From an uncultured Thiotrichaceae bacterium (GTDB lineage Bacteria; Pseudomonadota; Gammaproteobacteria; Thiotrichales; Thiotrichaceae), in assembly GCA_937925855.1 (NCBI GenBank), contig CALAMO010000053.1:1-45198 (forward strand): DNA of 45,198 nucleotides, in the 5' to 3' direction. Every line of letters starts with the position of its first letter. Within the stretch, counting starts at the first letter, position 1. Positions 25,606-35,194 of this stretch are shown piece by piece. The notes beneath the pieces are model-generated. The model was not told the origin of the DNA. It did not search any database and worked only from the letters and a program-made list of their open reading frames with translations. Both the position numbers and the translations under genes were made by a program.

Positions 25606-27762
25606 ATGCAACACAGTCAGCTGGTAAATACAGAGTCACGCGACCTGGAGCGCTGGGTTGAGCGGCTATGGGTGTCAGATAATCCCGCAGACCGCGAGCT
25701 GTTGGAACAGACTGTGCGCGTCTTACTCGACCCCGTACAATACGACAGCGAAAGCCTTTACCCCAACAGCCTGGACGTTGCCGAAACCCTACGCAGTATT
25801 GATGTTGATCAGGCGACGCTGCTGGCGACGCTGCTCTCCGATCCTAGTTTTCTGGACACGACAGAAATCGAAGATATTGCGACAGAATATGGTGCCGCAG
25901 TTGCTGCTCTATGCGAGAACATGCGCACTCTGCACCACTTCCGCGAGTCCACACAAAGTAACGCCGCCACACTCACCGAAAAACAACAGGCCGAACAAAT
26001 CCGGCGTATGCTGTTAGCCCTGGTAAAAGATATTCGTGCGGTACTGATCAAACTGGCTTGGCACCTACAATTTCTGCGCTTATTAGCCGAATCAGAGATC
26101 ACCGACAAACACCGCTGTGCCGGCCACCAAACCATGGATATTTATGCGCCGATCACCAATCGTCTGGGTATCAGCCATATCAAGTGGGAGATGGAAGATC
26201 TTGCCTTCCGCTTCATTGAGCCAGAACAATACAAGAGTATCGCCAAGTCGCTGCAAAATACCCGGCTGGAGCGCGAAGGCTACATCGAGGACTTCACTGC
26301 GGTAATTAGCAAAATGATGCAGGGCGCAGGCATCGACGGTCAGGTCTCGGGTCGCCCCAAACATATCTATAGCATCTGGAAAAAAATGCGCCGCAAAGGC
26401 ATTGGCATTGCGCAGCTGTACGACTTGCGCGCCATTCGCATTGTCGTCACGGACATTGAAACCTGCTACAAGATACTCGGCATGGTACATGAGCGCTGGC
26501 CACACATCCCAGAAGAGTGGGATGATTACATCGCCAATCGCAAACCCAATGGCTATCAATCCATCCACACCGTGGTGATTGGGCCGCGCGGACGCCATGT
26601 CGAAATTCAGATTCGTACCGAGCATATGCACCATTTTGCAGAACTGGGCGTGGCCGCACACTGGCGCTATAAGGAAGGCGGCAAGTACGATCAGGCGCTG
26701 GAGAACGTGGTCTCCTCCTTACGTCGCCTACTCGATAGTGAAATTGAAGACAGTGAATTACTGGAAGATTTCCATACCGAGCTGTTCTCTGACCGGGTAT
26801 TTGTGCTAACGCCGAAAGGCAAAGTCATTGACCTGGTCAAGGGGGCTACCCCCATCGACTTCGCCTACGCCATCCACACGGATATTGGCCACCGCTGCCA
26901 GGGGGCGAAAGTGAATGGCGCGATTGTCCCGCTAAACTATGAGTTACATAACAGCGAACAGGTCGAAATTCTCACCGGCAAAGAAGCGCGCCCTCGGATG
27001 AACTGGCTAAATGAATCATTCGGCTACATTAAATCGACCCGCACCCGCCAGAAAATCAATCATTGGTTCCGACAACAAGACCATGACAATAATCACAAAG
27101 AGGGCCTAGAAATCCTGGAGCGCGAAAAGCACCTGCTGAACCTGCCCGCCTTAAAAACTGATGCGCTGATTAAAACGTTTGGTCGTCAAAATGAACGTGA
27201 CTTCCTCATTGCCCTCGGGCGCGGCGACATCAGCCCGAAACAGCTGGCGGATACTCTGATTCGCTCGCAGACCAAAGAAATCCGCTTTCGCAAAGTTAAA
27301 AAGAAAGAAACGCCGCGTGTCTCTGATATTGTGGTGCGGGGCGTGGAGGATTTATACACACAAACCGCGCAGTGTTGCCAGCCCGTGTTTGGTGACACGA
27401 TTGTTGGTTATATTACGCAGGGACGCGGTATTTCAGTCCACCGCACAGACTGTTCAAATATCACGCACATGCCAGCGGAGCAAAAGAACCGCCTGATTGA
27501 GGTGAGCTGGGGCTTAAATGCGACCGACTATGCCGCTGATATTTTGGTATCAGGCTACAATCAGCCCGGCATGCTGCGCGACATTGCGGATGTGCTGGCA
27601 CGCCAGCAGATTAATATTATTAGCATTAACAGCAGGCCGACGCACGACAGCGAATTCTCACTGTTTGAGATTACGATTCAGATCAGTGACACGCTGCAAT
27701 TAGCCGATGCGCTAGAGCGTTTGGTTCAGCTGGCCTCAGTCACCGATGCCCAACGGCATTAA
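25606..27762 (+). CDS. relA: GTP pyrophosphokinase RelA
   Basis: Ribosome-associated (p)ppGpp synthetase of the stringent response, 718 residues (E. coli 744). The N-terminal HD-hydrolase domain is degenerate: ATLLATLLSDPSFLDTTEIE lacks the HD pair, so the enzyme should be synthetase-only. The synthetase domain has GRPKHIYSIWKKMRRKGIG, YDLRAIRIVV, RKPNGYQSIHTVVIGPRG and EIQIRTEHMHHFAELGVAAH. TGS (FVLTPKGKVIDLVKGATPID), a zinc-finger-like CC region (TAQCCQPVFGDTIVGYITQG) and a C-terminal ACT domain (ISINSRPTHDSEFSLFEI) follow. It is convergent with gspC with only 12 bp between stops. Confidence 0.97.
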   Translation: MQHSQLVNTESRDLERWVERLWVSDNPADRELLEQTVRVLLDPVQYDSESLYPNSLDVAETLRSIDVDQATLLATLLSDPSFLDTTEIEDIATEYGAAVAALCENMRTLHHFRESTQSNAATLTEKQQAEQIRRMLLALVKDIRAVLIKLAWHLQFLRLLAESEITDKHRCAGHQTMDIYAPITNRLGISHIKWEMEDLAFRFIEPEQYKSIAKSLQNTRLEREGYIEDFTAVISKMMQGAGIDGQVSGRPKHIYSIWKKMRRKGIGIAQLYDLRAIRIVVTDIETCYKILGMVHERWPHIPEEWDDYIANRKPNGYQSIHTVVIGPRGRHVEIQIRTEHMHHFAELGVAAHWRYKEGGKYDQALENVVSSLRRLLDSEIEDSELLEDFHTELFSDRVFVLTPKGKVIDLVKGATPIDFAYAIHTDIGHRCQGAKVNGAIVPLNYELHNSEQVEILTGKEARPRMNWLNESFGYIKSTRTRQKINHWFRQQDHDNNHKEGLEILEREKHLLNLPALKTDALIKTFGRQNERDFLIALGRGDISPKQLADTLIRSQTKEIRFRKVKKKETPRVSDIVVRGVEDLYTQTAQCCQPVFGDTIVGYITQGRGISVHRTDCSNITHMPAEQKNRLIEVSWGLNATDYAADILVSGYNQPGMLRDIADVLARQQINIISINSRPTHDSEFSLFEITIQISDTLQLADALERLVQLASVTDAQRH

Positions 27763-27774
27763 ACTGGCACGCGG

Positions 27775-28974
27775 CTAGAACGACACATTGACCGTCGTTG
27801 GCTGGCCGCCGCGCATCACGTTCAACACCGCCCCTGAGCCCGTAGACAGCGAACGCATCGCCTGCATGCTTACCGTATTGCTGGTCAGCGGCGTACCATT
27901 AACGTGCGTCACAATATCGCCGGACTGTAGACCCGTTTGCTGGAACAGTGCTCGATTGGTGCCGGGCCGAATCCGAAAACCAACCAGCTTACCATTTTCT
28001 CTTTTGGGACTGGGCCGAATCACTTGCAGCAAGTTGATATTATTACTTAGGATTTTCTCCCGGAAATCAGCCAAACGCGGCGCAGCGTTATTGGCATTAT
28101 TGGTGTTGCCGCCACTGCTGCTTCCCAACGCATTATTATTCACCGGGTTAGCCCGATTTTGTATTACTGTCGGTGGCAGCCTGGGCTCCACGCCACCTGC
28201 GCCAGTACCGCCGCCGCTGAAACTATCGGCCACAATGCCAGCGCCTAAATCAGCGCCTATATCAGCGCCCAGATCCGCATCCTGATCATTAAACTGCGGC
28301 TGAAGCTCGGTAGTCATTTCAGCATTAAACTGCTGCTGGCCCTGCGCTAATGCCTCTGGCTGCATGGCCTGCTGGTCTGTCGGCTGCTGACTCGCTGGCA
28401 ACTGGATCGCCGACAGTGCTGTTTTATCAATATTAGGCATGTGCAGCGTCGAAACCTCACCTTCCCAGGAGACCTCCACGCTTTGGGCCAGCACTTTGAC
28501 TAGGGTTGCGTCGCTCTCACCAATCGTTTCACCCAACCCAACGACTTCCTGCTTACCGTTGAGGTTGATAATCGCAACGCCTGACTTACCGCCCAATGCA
28601 TAAACACCCACCAAATTCATCGGAGGCAGTGGCTTTTTAGGTTCGGGCTGAGGCTCTGCCACTTCGAAAGACTGAGACTGCGCTACTTTTTGCGGTGCTG
28701 GTGGCTTGTACACCCCCAGCAAGTGATAGCTGGCAATTTCTTTACCTAAATCAGCTGATTTAGCATGCGCCTTAATCACTGAGACCCCCCCCTGTAGGGA
28801 GGACACTTCCTGTTCTGTCGCTACAGAGCCAATGAGCGTGGGGTCTGAGGGGAACATCATCCAGGTCAGACGGGCCAATAGAAAACCGCTAATAATAATT
28901 AACAGCAGCGTGACATGATCCGGCAATCTGTCGAATACACGGTCAAATAATTGTTGTTGCCTGAGCTTTTGCAT
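27775..28974 (-). CDS. gspC: Type II secretion protein GspC-like (TM, HR and PDZ domains)
   Basis: 399 residues. One membrane helix (HVTLLLIIISGFLLARLTWM) is followed by the homology region (SYHLLGVYKP and MNLVGVYALGGKSGVAIINL, then LGETI). A low-complexity stretch (GADIGADLGAGIVADS) and an Asn-rich linker lead to a C-terminal PDZ domain (LVGFRIRPGTNRALFQQTGL, then SGDIVTHVNGTPL). GspC links the outer-membrane secretin to the inner-membrane platform of the type II system. No other gsp gene is in the window, so this is an orphan gspC here. It may serve a type II system encoded elsewhere, possibly the exporter of the metalloprotease at 21751. Confidence 0.87.
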   Translation of the reverse strand: MQKLRQQQLFDRVFDRLPDHVTLLLIIISGFLLARLTWMMFPSDPTLIGSVATEQEVSSLQGGVSVIKAHAKSADLGKEIASYHLLGVYKPPAPQKVAQSQSFEVAEPQPEPKKPLPPMNLVGVYALGGKSGVAIINLNGKQEVVGLGETIGESDATLVKVLAQSVEVSWEGEVSTLHMPNIDKTALSAIQLPASQQPTDQQAMQPEALAQGQQQFNAEMTTELQPQFNDQDADLGADIGADLGAGIVADSFSGGGTGAGGVEPRLPPTVIQNRANPVNNNALGSSSGGNTNNANNAAPRLADFREKILSNNINLLQVIRPSPKRENGKLVGFRIRPGTNRALFQQTGLQSGDIVTHVNGTPLTSNTVSMQAMRSLSTGSGAVLNVMRGGQPTTVNVSF

Positions 28975-28990
28975 ACCAAAAAACCTGAAA

Positions 28991-30010
28991 TCAGCAAATC
29001 CCGTAATAGTCCTTAAACCAGCGGATAAAGTGGTCGATCCCTTCTTTTACGGGTACAGAAGGTCGATAACCAACGTCTTTGGCTAATGCATCCACATCAG
29101 CATAAGTGTCTATCACGTCGCCGGGTTGCAGGGGCAAAAGATTCATCTCAGCCTTTTTGCCAAGGCGCTCCTCGATCGCAGCAATATAATCCAATAACTC
29201 AACAGGCTGCTGGTTCCCTATATTATAGACACGCCATGGGGCTAAACTGCTTCCAGGATCCGGTGTTTTTCCGTCCCAGCTGCTATTTCCACAGGCCGGA
29301 CGGTCTAAGGTGCCCACTATCCCTGCGATTATATCATCAATGTAGGTGAAGTCGCGCCTATGCTTACCATAGTTATAAACATCAATCGAATCACCGGCTG
29401 AAATAGCGCGCGCAAACTTAATGGGCGACATATCAGGCCGCCCCCATGGCCCATAAACCGTAAAAAAGCGCAGGCCAGTCGTCGGCAACCCATAAAGGTG
29501 CGAATAGGTGTGCGCCATTAGCTCATTGGACTTTTTGGAAGCCGCATACAGTGAAAGGGGATGATCAACATTATCATGCACCGAAAACGGCATCGACTGG
29601 TTGGCACCGTATACCGAGCTAGAAGAGGCATACACTAAGTGCTTGACGCCATGATGGCGACAGCCTTCCAGTACATGGGCAAAGCCGGTGATATTGCTAT
29701 CGATATACGCCAGCGGATTCTCCAGCGAATAGCGCACGCCCGCCTGCGCCGCCAGATTAATCACGGCATCAAACGACTGTGCTTTAAATAGCTGTTCCAT
29801 CGCAGCGCGATCAGCAATATCCAACGGCAGAAACGAAAACGTCTGCTGTGGGTCATGGGCCGCAATGTTTGCCAAACGATCCTGTTTGAGCTGCACCGGG
29901 TAATAATCATTAAGATTATCAACACCCGTCACTCGGTCACCGCGTGCCAACAGTGCAATCACTGCGTGCATGCCGATAAAACCAGCAGCACCTGTTACTA
30001 GTACGTGCAT
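28991..30010 (-). CDS. UDP-glucuronate 4-epimerase-like NAD-dependent SDR
   Basis: 339 residues. VTGAAGFIGMHAVIALLARG is the Rossmann glycine motif, D-loop GVDNLNDYYPVQLK is characteristic of UDP-glucuronate epimerases, and the catalytic SSSVYG...YAASKKSNELMAHTYSHLYG carries the Ser/Tyr/Lys set. FFTVYGPWGRPDMSPIKFAR is the diagnostic region of this subfamily. The product would be UDP-galacturonate for envelope polysaccharide or O-antigen. It ends 16 bp before the gspC start. No other polysaccharide genes are nearby. Confidence 0.92.
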   Translation of the reverse strand: MHVLVTGAAGFIGMHAVIALLARGDRVTGVDNLNDYYPVQLKQDRLANIAAHDPQQTFSFLPLDIADRAAMEQLFKAQSFDAVINLAAQAGVRYSLENPLAYIDSNITGFAHVLEGCRHHGVKHLVYASSSSVYGANQSMPFSVHDNVDHPLSLYAASKKSNELMAHTYSHLYGLPTTGLRFFTVYGPWGRPDMSPIKFARAISAGDSIDVYNYGKHRRDFTYIDDIIAGIVGTLDRPACGNSSWDGKTPDPGSSLAPWRVYNIGNQQPVELLDYIAAIEERLGKKAEMNLLPLQPGDVIDTYADVDALAKDVGYRPSVPVKEGIDHFIRWFKDYYGIC

Positions 30011-30092
30011 TTTGTCCTCATACTGCGCCTAAGCTGCGCCTGTATTAACGATTTAAGATTGATCCAATCTCGGCGAATACGCGCATCAACCA

Positions 30093-31034
30093 CTAAGCGC
30101 TAGCGGGCTGCATCAATAAATCAGCCACTTCCTGATACTTGGCGGCGGTGCGCTTAATAATATCATCCGGCAACATCGGCCCAGGTGGGGTTTTGTCCCA
30201 GCTCAGCGTTTCCAGATAGTCGCGCACGAATTGTTTATCAAACGACGGCGGGCTCATGCCAGGCTGATAATGCGCGGCGGGCCAGAAGCGCGATGAATCA
30301 GGGGTTAAAATCTCATCAATCAACACCAGCTCATCATTGTCATCCAACCCAAATTCAAATTTGGTATCGGCGATAATAATACCCCGCGCGGCGGCGTGGC
30401 GCGCCGCACGTTCATATAGCGCCAGACTCACCTGTTGAATCTGTTCCGCGCGCTCAGCGCCTATCTTGTCCTGCATCAGCGCAAAACTGATATTAATATC
30501 ATGACCGCCGACAGCCGCCTTAGTTGATGGGGTGAAAATTGGCTCAGGCAGAAGGCTAGCCTGCGACAAACCGGAAGGCAATTCCAGGCCGCATAGACTA
30601 CCGCTGGCCTGATAATCTTTCCAACCCGAACCGATCAAATAACCCCGCACAATCGCTTCCACCGGCAGTGGCCGCAGCCGCTGCACCAGCATACTCCGGT
30701 GTTGTAGGTTGTGTTTCTCATCCGGGGTTAACGGCAGGTCATCCAAGGTTAAGGCACTGATGTGATTAGGAATAATATCAGCGAGCTGAGCAAACCAGAA
30801 CAGCGCTACGCGGGTGAGCAACGCGCCCTTACCGGGTATCGCCTGCGGCAAGATAACGTCAAAAGCAGACAGACGATCGCTAGCCACAATCAACAGGTGC
30901 TGCTCATCAACCGCATAAATATCGCGCACCTTACCGCGCGCCAGCAGGGCCAGTCCCGCTAAGTTCGTTTCCAGCACCTCCGGCCCCAACTCAGAGTCCG
31001 CAGATGGCACAACAGAAGCCTGATTCATGTCCAT
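30093..31034 (-). CDS. purC: Phosphoribosylaminoimidazole-succinocarboxamide synthase, long type
   Basis: Seventh step-type enzyme of purine synthesis, joining CAIR and aspartate. 313 residues, the longer yeast/alphaproteobacterial-like form rather than the 237-residue E. coli form. Motifs: [113 protein letters not shown] and [15 protein letters not shown] 31034 and 31028 are both possible; neither has a good ribosome site. It is divergent from purE, sharing a 67-bp promoter region. Confidence 0.96.
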   Translation of the reverse strand: MDMNQASVVPSADSELGPEVLETNLAGLALLARGKVRDIYAVDEQHLLIVASDRLSAFDVILPQAIPGKGALLTRVALFWFAQLADIIPNHISALTLDDLPLTPDEKHNLQHRSMLVQRLRPLPVEAIVRGYLIGSGWKDYQASGSLCGLELPSGLSQASLLPEPIFTPSTKAAVGGHDINISFALMQDKIGAERAEQIQQVSLALYERAARHAAARGIIIADTKFEFGLDDNDELVLIDEILTPDSSRFWPAAHYQPGMSPPSFDKQFVRDYLETLSWDKTPPGPMLPDDIIKRTAAKYQEVADLLMQPASA

Positions 31035-31101
31035 TCAGTAGTGTGAAGTGATTCAAGGCGCTATACTAACAGATTTTCTTGTAAAGGCAGGCAACAAACG
31101 C

Positions 31102-31593
31102 ATGCAGCCGTTAGTGGGAATTGTAATGGGTAGCAACAGTGATTGGCCGGTGATGTCAGCCGCTGTTGCACAACTGGAACATTTTGGTATCGCTCATACG
31201 TATAAAGTAGTCTCGGCACACCGCACCCCAGACTTGTTGTTTGAATATGCCGAAACCGCAGAAGCGAGCGGCCTGAAATGCATTATCGCAGGTGCAGGCG
31301 GCGCGGCACACTTACCGGGCATGCTAGCGGCCAAAACCACGGTCCCGGTGATGGGTGTACCCGTGCCATCACGTCACCTGAAAGGCGTGGACTCACTCCA
31401 CTCTATCGTACAAATGCCAAAAGGTATCCCGGTGGCCACGTTTGCCATTGGCGAAGCGGGCGCGGCCAATGCGGCTTTATTTGCCGTCGCCATGTTAGCC
31501 AATGAAGATAAGGCGCTGGCTGAGAAACTGCATGCTTTTCGTGAAGCACAGCGGCAGGCCGCCATGAATATGACGCTGCCGCCGGAACACTGA
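31102..31593 (+). CDS. purE: N5-carboxyaminoimidazole ribonucleotide mutase PurE
   Basis: 163 residues from ATG 31102, beginning [20 protein letters not shown], the conserved PurE start with the SNSDW phosphate loop. Other motifs: [20 protein letters not shown] (active-site His), [40 protein letters not shown] and [20 protein letters not shown]. Upstream in-frame codons (31048) do not fit the family. A TATACT -10 box at 31062-31067 is well placed, but its -35 is poor. purK follows after 138 bp. Confidence 0.97.
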   Translation: MQPLVGIVMGSNSDWPVMSAAVAQLEHFGIAHTYKVVSAHRTPDLLFEYAETAEASGLKCIIAGAGGAAHLPGMLAAKTTVPVMGVPVPSRHLKGVDSLHSIVQMPKGIPVATFAIGEAGAANAALFAVAMLANEDKALAEKLHAFREAQRQAAMNMTLPPEH

Positions 31594-31731
31594 CGCCGCC
31601 CAAACAGACCGCGCAGCCTAGCCTTAGGCCAATGCTGCTGTCAGTACAGGAACAAACCCTAAACCTATTATCACCCGCTGATCCCCTCTATATAAACGCT
31701 TAAGGATTAGCGCCCCCGGAGCAATGGATAT

Positions 31732-32910
31732 ATGTTATTACCCGGTTCTACTATCGGTATGTTAGGTGGCGGCCAGCTCGGCCGCATGTTTACGGTAGCC
31801 GCCCGCACCATGGGTTATCGTGTGATTGTGCTCGAACCCGACCCGCTTAGCCCGGCGGGCCAGCTCGCTAATGAACACCTGATTGCCGCTTATGATGATG
31901 AGCATATGCTGCATGCGCTGGGCCAACGCTGCGCGGTGATCACCACCGAATTTGAGAATATTCCAGCCCAAACCTTGGAATTACTCAGCCAGCTGTGTCC
32001 GGTACACCCCGGTGCTGCTGCGGTCAAGGTCGCACAGGATCGCATCGTCGAAAAGCAGTTTATTAGCGACTGCGGTTTATCACCCGTCCCTTACGTCACT
32101 GTCCGCCAAATTGCGGATATTGCCGAAGCCGCCAAAGATTTTAGCTTCCCGGCGATCATGAAAACCGCACGCTTTGGCTATGACGGCAAAGGCCAACTGA
32201 GCGTACACAGCCCGGATGAAGCGCTGGCAGCGTTTAATACGCTACAACAAGTGGCCTGCGTGTTGGAACAGCGGGTTGCTTTAGCCTGTGAGATTTCCGT
32301 GATTCTAGCGCGTAATGAAGCCGGGGACAGCGACTGCTTTCCAGTCGCAGAGAACATTCACCACAACGGCATCCTGCATCAAACCCTGGTGCCCGCACGG
32401 GTGGAACCCAAGCTTGCCCAGGCCGCACAGGCCGCCGCCCGACAGCTGGCCGATAAACTGGCCTTCGTCGGCGTAATGGCCGTGGAATTTTTTGTCACCT
32501 CACAAGGCGAGCTATTGGTGAATGAAATAGCGCCGCGCACCCACAATAGCGGCCACTATACGCTTAATGCCTGCCTGACCTCACAATTTGAGCAGCAGGT
32601 ACGCATGGTATGTGGCCTGCCGTTTGGTGATTCTACACTGCACACCCCCGTAGTGATGACTAATCTGCTGGGTGAGGTTTGGGGCAGCGCGACACCGGAC
32701 TGGCACAGCCTGCTAGCACAGCCCGCAAACCATTTGCATTTATATGGTAAACACGAAGCGCGTCCAGGCCGTAAAATGGGTCACTTCTGCACGCTCAACG
32801 TGGACTTATCCGCTGCGCTAGCGACTGCACAACAGGTTTTCCAGCAGCTGGAAGACGCCGCCGCGCAGACGGCTGCGGCACCTGCGACTCACAATGGACA
32901 GCAAGCATGA
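31732..32910 (+). CDS. purK: N5-carboxyaminoimidazole ribonucleotide synthase PurK
   Basis: ATP-grasp enzyme that carboxylates AIR with bicarbonate. 392 residues. STIGMLGGGQLGRMFTVAAR and VLEPDPLSPAGQLANEHLIA at the N-terminus, VITTEFENIPAQTLELLSQL, KVAQDRIVEKQFISDCGL, FPAIMKTARFGYDGKGQLSV, VLEQRVALACEISVILARN, LAFVGVMAVEFFVTSQGELL, VNEIAPRTHNSGHYTLNACL, and KMGHFCTL near the end are standard PurK blocks. Its TGA overlaps the ATG of the next gene (ATGA), so the methyltransferase is translationally coupled. Confidence 0.96.
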   Translation: MLLPGSTIGMLGGGQLGRMFTVAARTMGYRVIVLEPDPLSPAGQLANEHLIAAYDDEHMLHALGQRCAVITTEFENIPAQTLELLSQLCPVHPGAAAVKVAQDRIVEKQFISDCGLSPVPYVTVRQIADIAEAAKDFSFPAIMKTARFGYDGKGQLSVHSPDEALAAFNTLQQVACVLEQRVALACEISVILARNEAGDSDCFPVAENIHHNGILHQTLVPARVEPKLAQAAQAAARQLADKLAFVGVMAVEFFVTSQGELLVNEIAPRTHNSGHYTLNACLTSQFEQQVRMVCGLPFGDSTLHTPVVMTNLLGEVWGSATPDWHSLLAQPANHLHLYGKHEARPGRKMGHFCTLNVDLSAALATAQQVFQQLEDAAAQTAAAPATHNGQQA

Positions 32911-33503
32911 ACGCAAACACTAACCCAGCTTACCTGCGCGAAATTCGTAAAGACCTGCGCTTTGAGGCCGAACTCTGCGGCCACACGCTGACCTTCACTA
33001 GCACCTGGGGCATCTTTTCACCGCGCGCGATTGATGAAGGCACTGAACTACTGCTGAAATATATTCACCTTACTGCTGATGATGACTGCTTTGATTTAGG
33101 CTGTGGTTACGGCCCGATTGGGCTAAGCATGGCTAAGCTCGCCTCCCAGGGCCAGACGCTCATGGCCGACAAGGATTTTATGGCGGTGGAATACAGCAAT
33201 CGCAATGCTGAATTAAACCGCCTGCCCAATGCGCAAGCCATACTCAGCAACGGTTTTCAGCACTTAGACAAAGCCCAGCGCTTTGATGTAATCGCCTCTA
33301 ATGTACCCGCGAAAGTGGGCAAGGAAATGATGAGCATCATGCTGCATGATGCTAAACACCACCTAAAGCCGGGTGGACGCTTATACCTCGTGACGATTAA
33401 TGGCCTGCGTGAGTACATGAAACGCAACTTGAAAGAAGTGTTTGGTAACTATAAGAAACTGAAACAAGGCAAGAACTATACGGTTTCTTATGCTGAGCGT
33501 TAG
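32907..33503 (+). CDS. YbxB/RsmC-like small-domain SAM methyltransferase
   Basis: 198 residues. An N-terminal strand pair (LCGHTLTFTSTWGIFSPRAI) precedes the SAM domain: DCFDLGCGYGPIGLSMAKLA (motif I), ADKDFMAVEYSNRNAELN (motif II) and GGRLYLVTI (motif V/VI). These match the RsmC/YbxB class of RNA guanine-N2 methyltransferase-like proteins. The catalytic motif IV, normally NPPF/Y/I, reads ASNVPAKVG, so the first proline is replaced by valine. It may be catalytically divergent. It is translationally coupled to purK (ATGA). Confidence 0.87.
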   Translation: MNANTNPAYLREIRKDLRFEAELCGHTLTFTSTWGIFSPRAIDEGTELLLKYIHLTADDDCFDLGCGYGPIGLSMAKLASQGQTLMADKDFMAVEYSNRNAELNRLPNAQAILSNGFQHLDKAQRFDVIASNVPAKVGKEMMSIMLHDAKHHLKPGGRLYLVTINGLREYMKRNLKEVFGNYKKLKQGKNYTVSYAER

Positions 33504-33555
33504 CACTACGCATCGTCAGTTCCAACGCAATAGTTCTACTCAGTTAGTAGCACCA

Positions 33556-34551
33556 TCAACCCGCAGACCCCCGCACCACCAACCGGGCCTCAGCCACTCG
33601 GTGTGCTGGGTTCACCACTTTGTGCTCCATCTGCTCCAGCAGAATCTCCGCCGCAGCGGTAATCATCTCATCCACCGGCTGCTCGACCGTGGTTAAGTCA
33701 TACGCAGGCCACGCCGCTTCTGGCACATCATCGTAACCCACCACTGAAATATCCGCCGGAATGCGCAGGCCAAACTCGCTGCGAATCACATCCATGACCG
33801 CAAACGCCATATGATCATTCGCGACAAAAATAGCATCCGGTCGCTCATCGGACTGCAATAAACGCCGCGCCGCCTCCGCCGCACCTTCAAACAGGTAATC
33901 ACCAACCTCGCGCTTCCACAGCCGCTGACCGGACTCGGCCAGTCCTTGCACAAACCCCTGTTCACGATCCAGGTTAGTCGAAGCGTTCTCCTGCCCGGCG
34001 ATATAGGCAATGCGTTGGAAGCCTTTCGCTACCAAAAACCGCGCCAGCTTGTAACCACCGTCCACATTATCTGAAGTCACTGAACTGGCCTGAGCATCGG
34101 CGATATAGCGATTAAACAGCACCACCGGCACCCCCAGCGCCGCACATTCCTCCGCGATCTGCGAGGACAGCGTGACCGACGCCAGCACCACTCCGTCAAT
34201 CTGATACTGCAAAATATCACCGATCACCTTGTCCTGCTGCCCTGGTTCGGTCATAAACAACAGCACATGATAACCCCGCGCCTGTAACGCCCGCGACAGC
34301 CGCTCGATCACAATGGAATAAAAATGATTCTCCAGATAAGCGACAACCAGCCCAACGATGTGCGAGCGCCCACTAATTAATGAACGGGCCAACGCATTAG
34401 GCCGATACCCCAGCGTTTCTGCCGCCGCCAGCACTTTGCTGCGCGTGCTGTCTGACACACTCGCCCCGGATGTGAAGGTGCGACTAACCGCTGACTGCGA
34501 GACATTCGCCAGTCTGGCAACATCGGTGGAGGTGACTGAGGGTTTAGCCAT
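33556..34551 (-). CDS. LacI-family transcriptional regulator
   Basis: 331 residues from ATG 34551 (MAKPSVTS). The HTH is TSTDVARLANVSQSAVSRTF with the hinge helix NALARSLISGRS. The periplasmic-binding-like effector domain follows: VGLVVAYLENHFYSIVIERL, IDGVVLASVTLSS, VPVVLFNRYI, IAYIAGQENASTNLDREQGF, PDAIFVANDHMAFAVMDVI and ISVVGYDDVPEAAWPAYDLT. Ligand and targets are unknown; no sugar or nucleoside operon is adjacent. It lies divergent from ytoQ, so it might control that gene or itself. Its gene is convergent with the methyltransferase. Confidence 0.94.
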   Translation of the reverse strand: MAKPSVTSTDVARLANVSQSAVSRTFTSGASVSDSTRSKVLAAAETLGYRPNALARSLISGRSHIVGLVVAYLENHFYSIVIERLSRALQARGYHVLLFMTEPGQQDKVIGDILQYQIDGVVLASVTLSSQIAEECAALGVPVVLFNRYIADAQASSVTSDNVDGGYKLARFLVAKGFQRIAYIAGQENASTNLDREQGFVQGLAESGQRLWKREVGDYLFEGAAEAARRLLQSDERPDAIFVANDHMAFAVMDVIRSEFGLRIPADISVVGYDDVPEAAWPAYDLTTVEQPVDEMITAAAEILLEQMEHKVVNPAHRVAEARLVVRGSAG

Positions 34552-34697
34552 AAGGCGCATTCCGTTGGATTTGGACAGCGCCTAGTATACGTGCGGCGGG
34601 GTGAAGTTTCGAGCCTACACCGGGCTTATAAATCTAGAGCGGACTGTTTATACTGGCGTTAACCGACGACCTTAATCAACGTTATCAGGAAATCATA

Positions 34698-35138
34698 ATG
34701 GACTGGACTGTTTACCTCTCAGGCGAAATTCACACCGACTGGCGCGACCAAATCATGCAGGGTGCCGCAGCCCTTGAACTGCCAATCACCTTTACCTCAG
34801 CGGTCACCGATCACGCGGCCAGTGATGCGGCGGGCGACGTCCTAGGAGCGGAAGACCAAGCTTTCTGGCGTGATCATAAGTCAGCCAAAGTGAACGCCAT
34901 TCGGACTAAAAACCGGCTGGAGCAATGTGATATCGCCATCATTCGCTTCGGTGATCAATACAAGCAGTGGAACGCTGCCTTTGACGCAGGCTATTGTGCC
35001 GCGCTGGGCACGCCTTATATCACCCTGCATGATGCCAAGCTCATTCATCCGCTGAAAGAAGTCGACGGCGCAGCCATGGCTTGGGCACAGACACCAGAAC
35101 AGGTCGTTACCCTACTGCGCTATGTGGTCAGTCAGTAA
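34698..35138 (+). CDS. ytoQ: YtoQ-family protein
   Basis: 146 residues. WTVYLSGEIHTDWRDQIMQG at the start, TFTSAVTDHAASD, KVNAIRTKNRLEQCDIAIIR, FGDQYKQWNAAFDAGYCAAL and ITLHDAKLIHPLKEVDGAA are typical of the YtoQ family, which resembles nucleoside 2-deoxyribosyltransferase-type folds. The biological role is not established. It is a single gene between the LacI regulator and LysE. AGGAAATC lies about 7 nt before the ATG. Confidence 0.88.
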   Translation: MDWTVYLSGEIHTDWRDQIMQGAAALELPITFTSAVTDHAASDAAGDVLGAEDQAFWRDHKSAKVNAIRTKNRLEQCDIAIIRFGDQYKQWNAAFDAGYCAALGTPYITLHDAKLIHPLKEVDGAAMAWAQTPEQVVTLLRYVVSQ

Positions 35139-35194
35139 TACCGCGTACGGCTCCATAGCACGCCAGCTCGCAGCGCTGTACCGACTGCCCTAAA

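Noticed and set aside
31035-31101. PurR box between purC and purE
   Set aside because: The near-symmetrical AACAGATTTTCTTGT does not fit the PurR consensus; only a -10 match was convincing.
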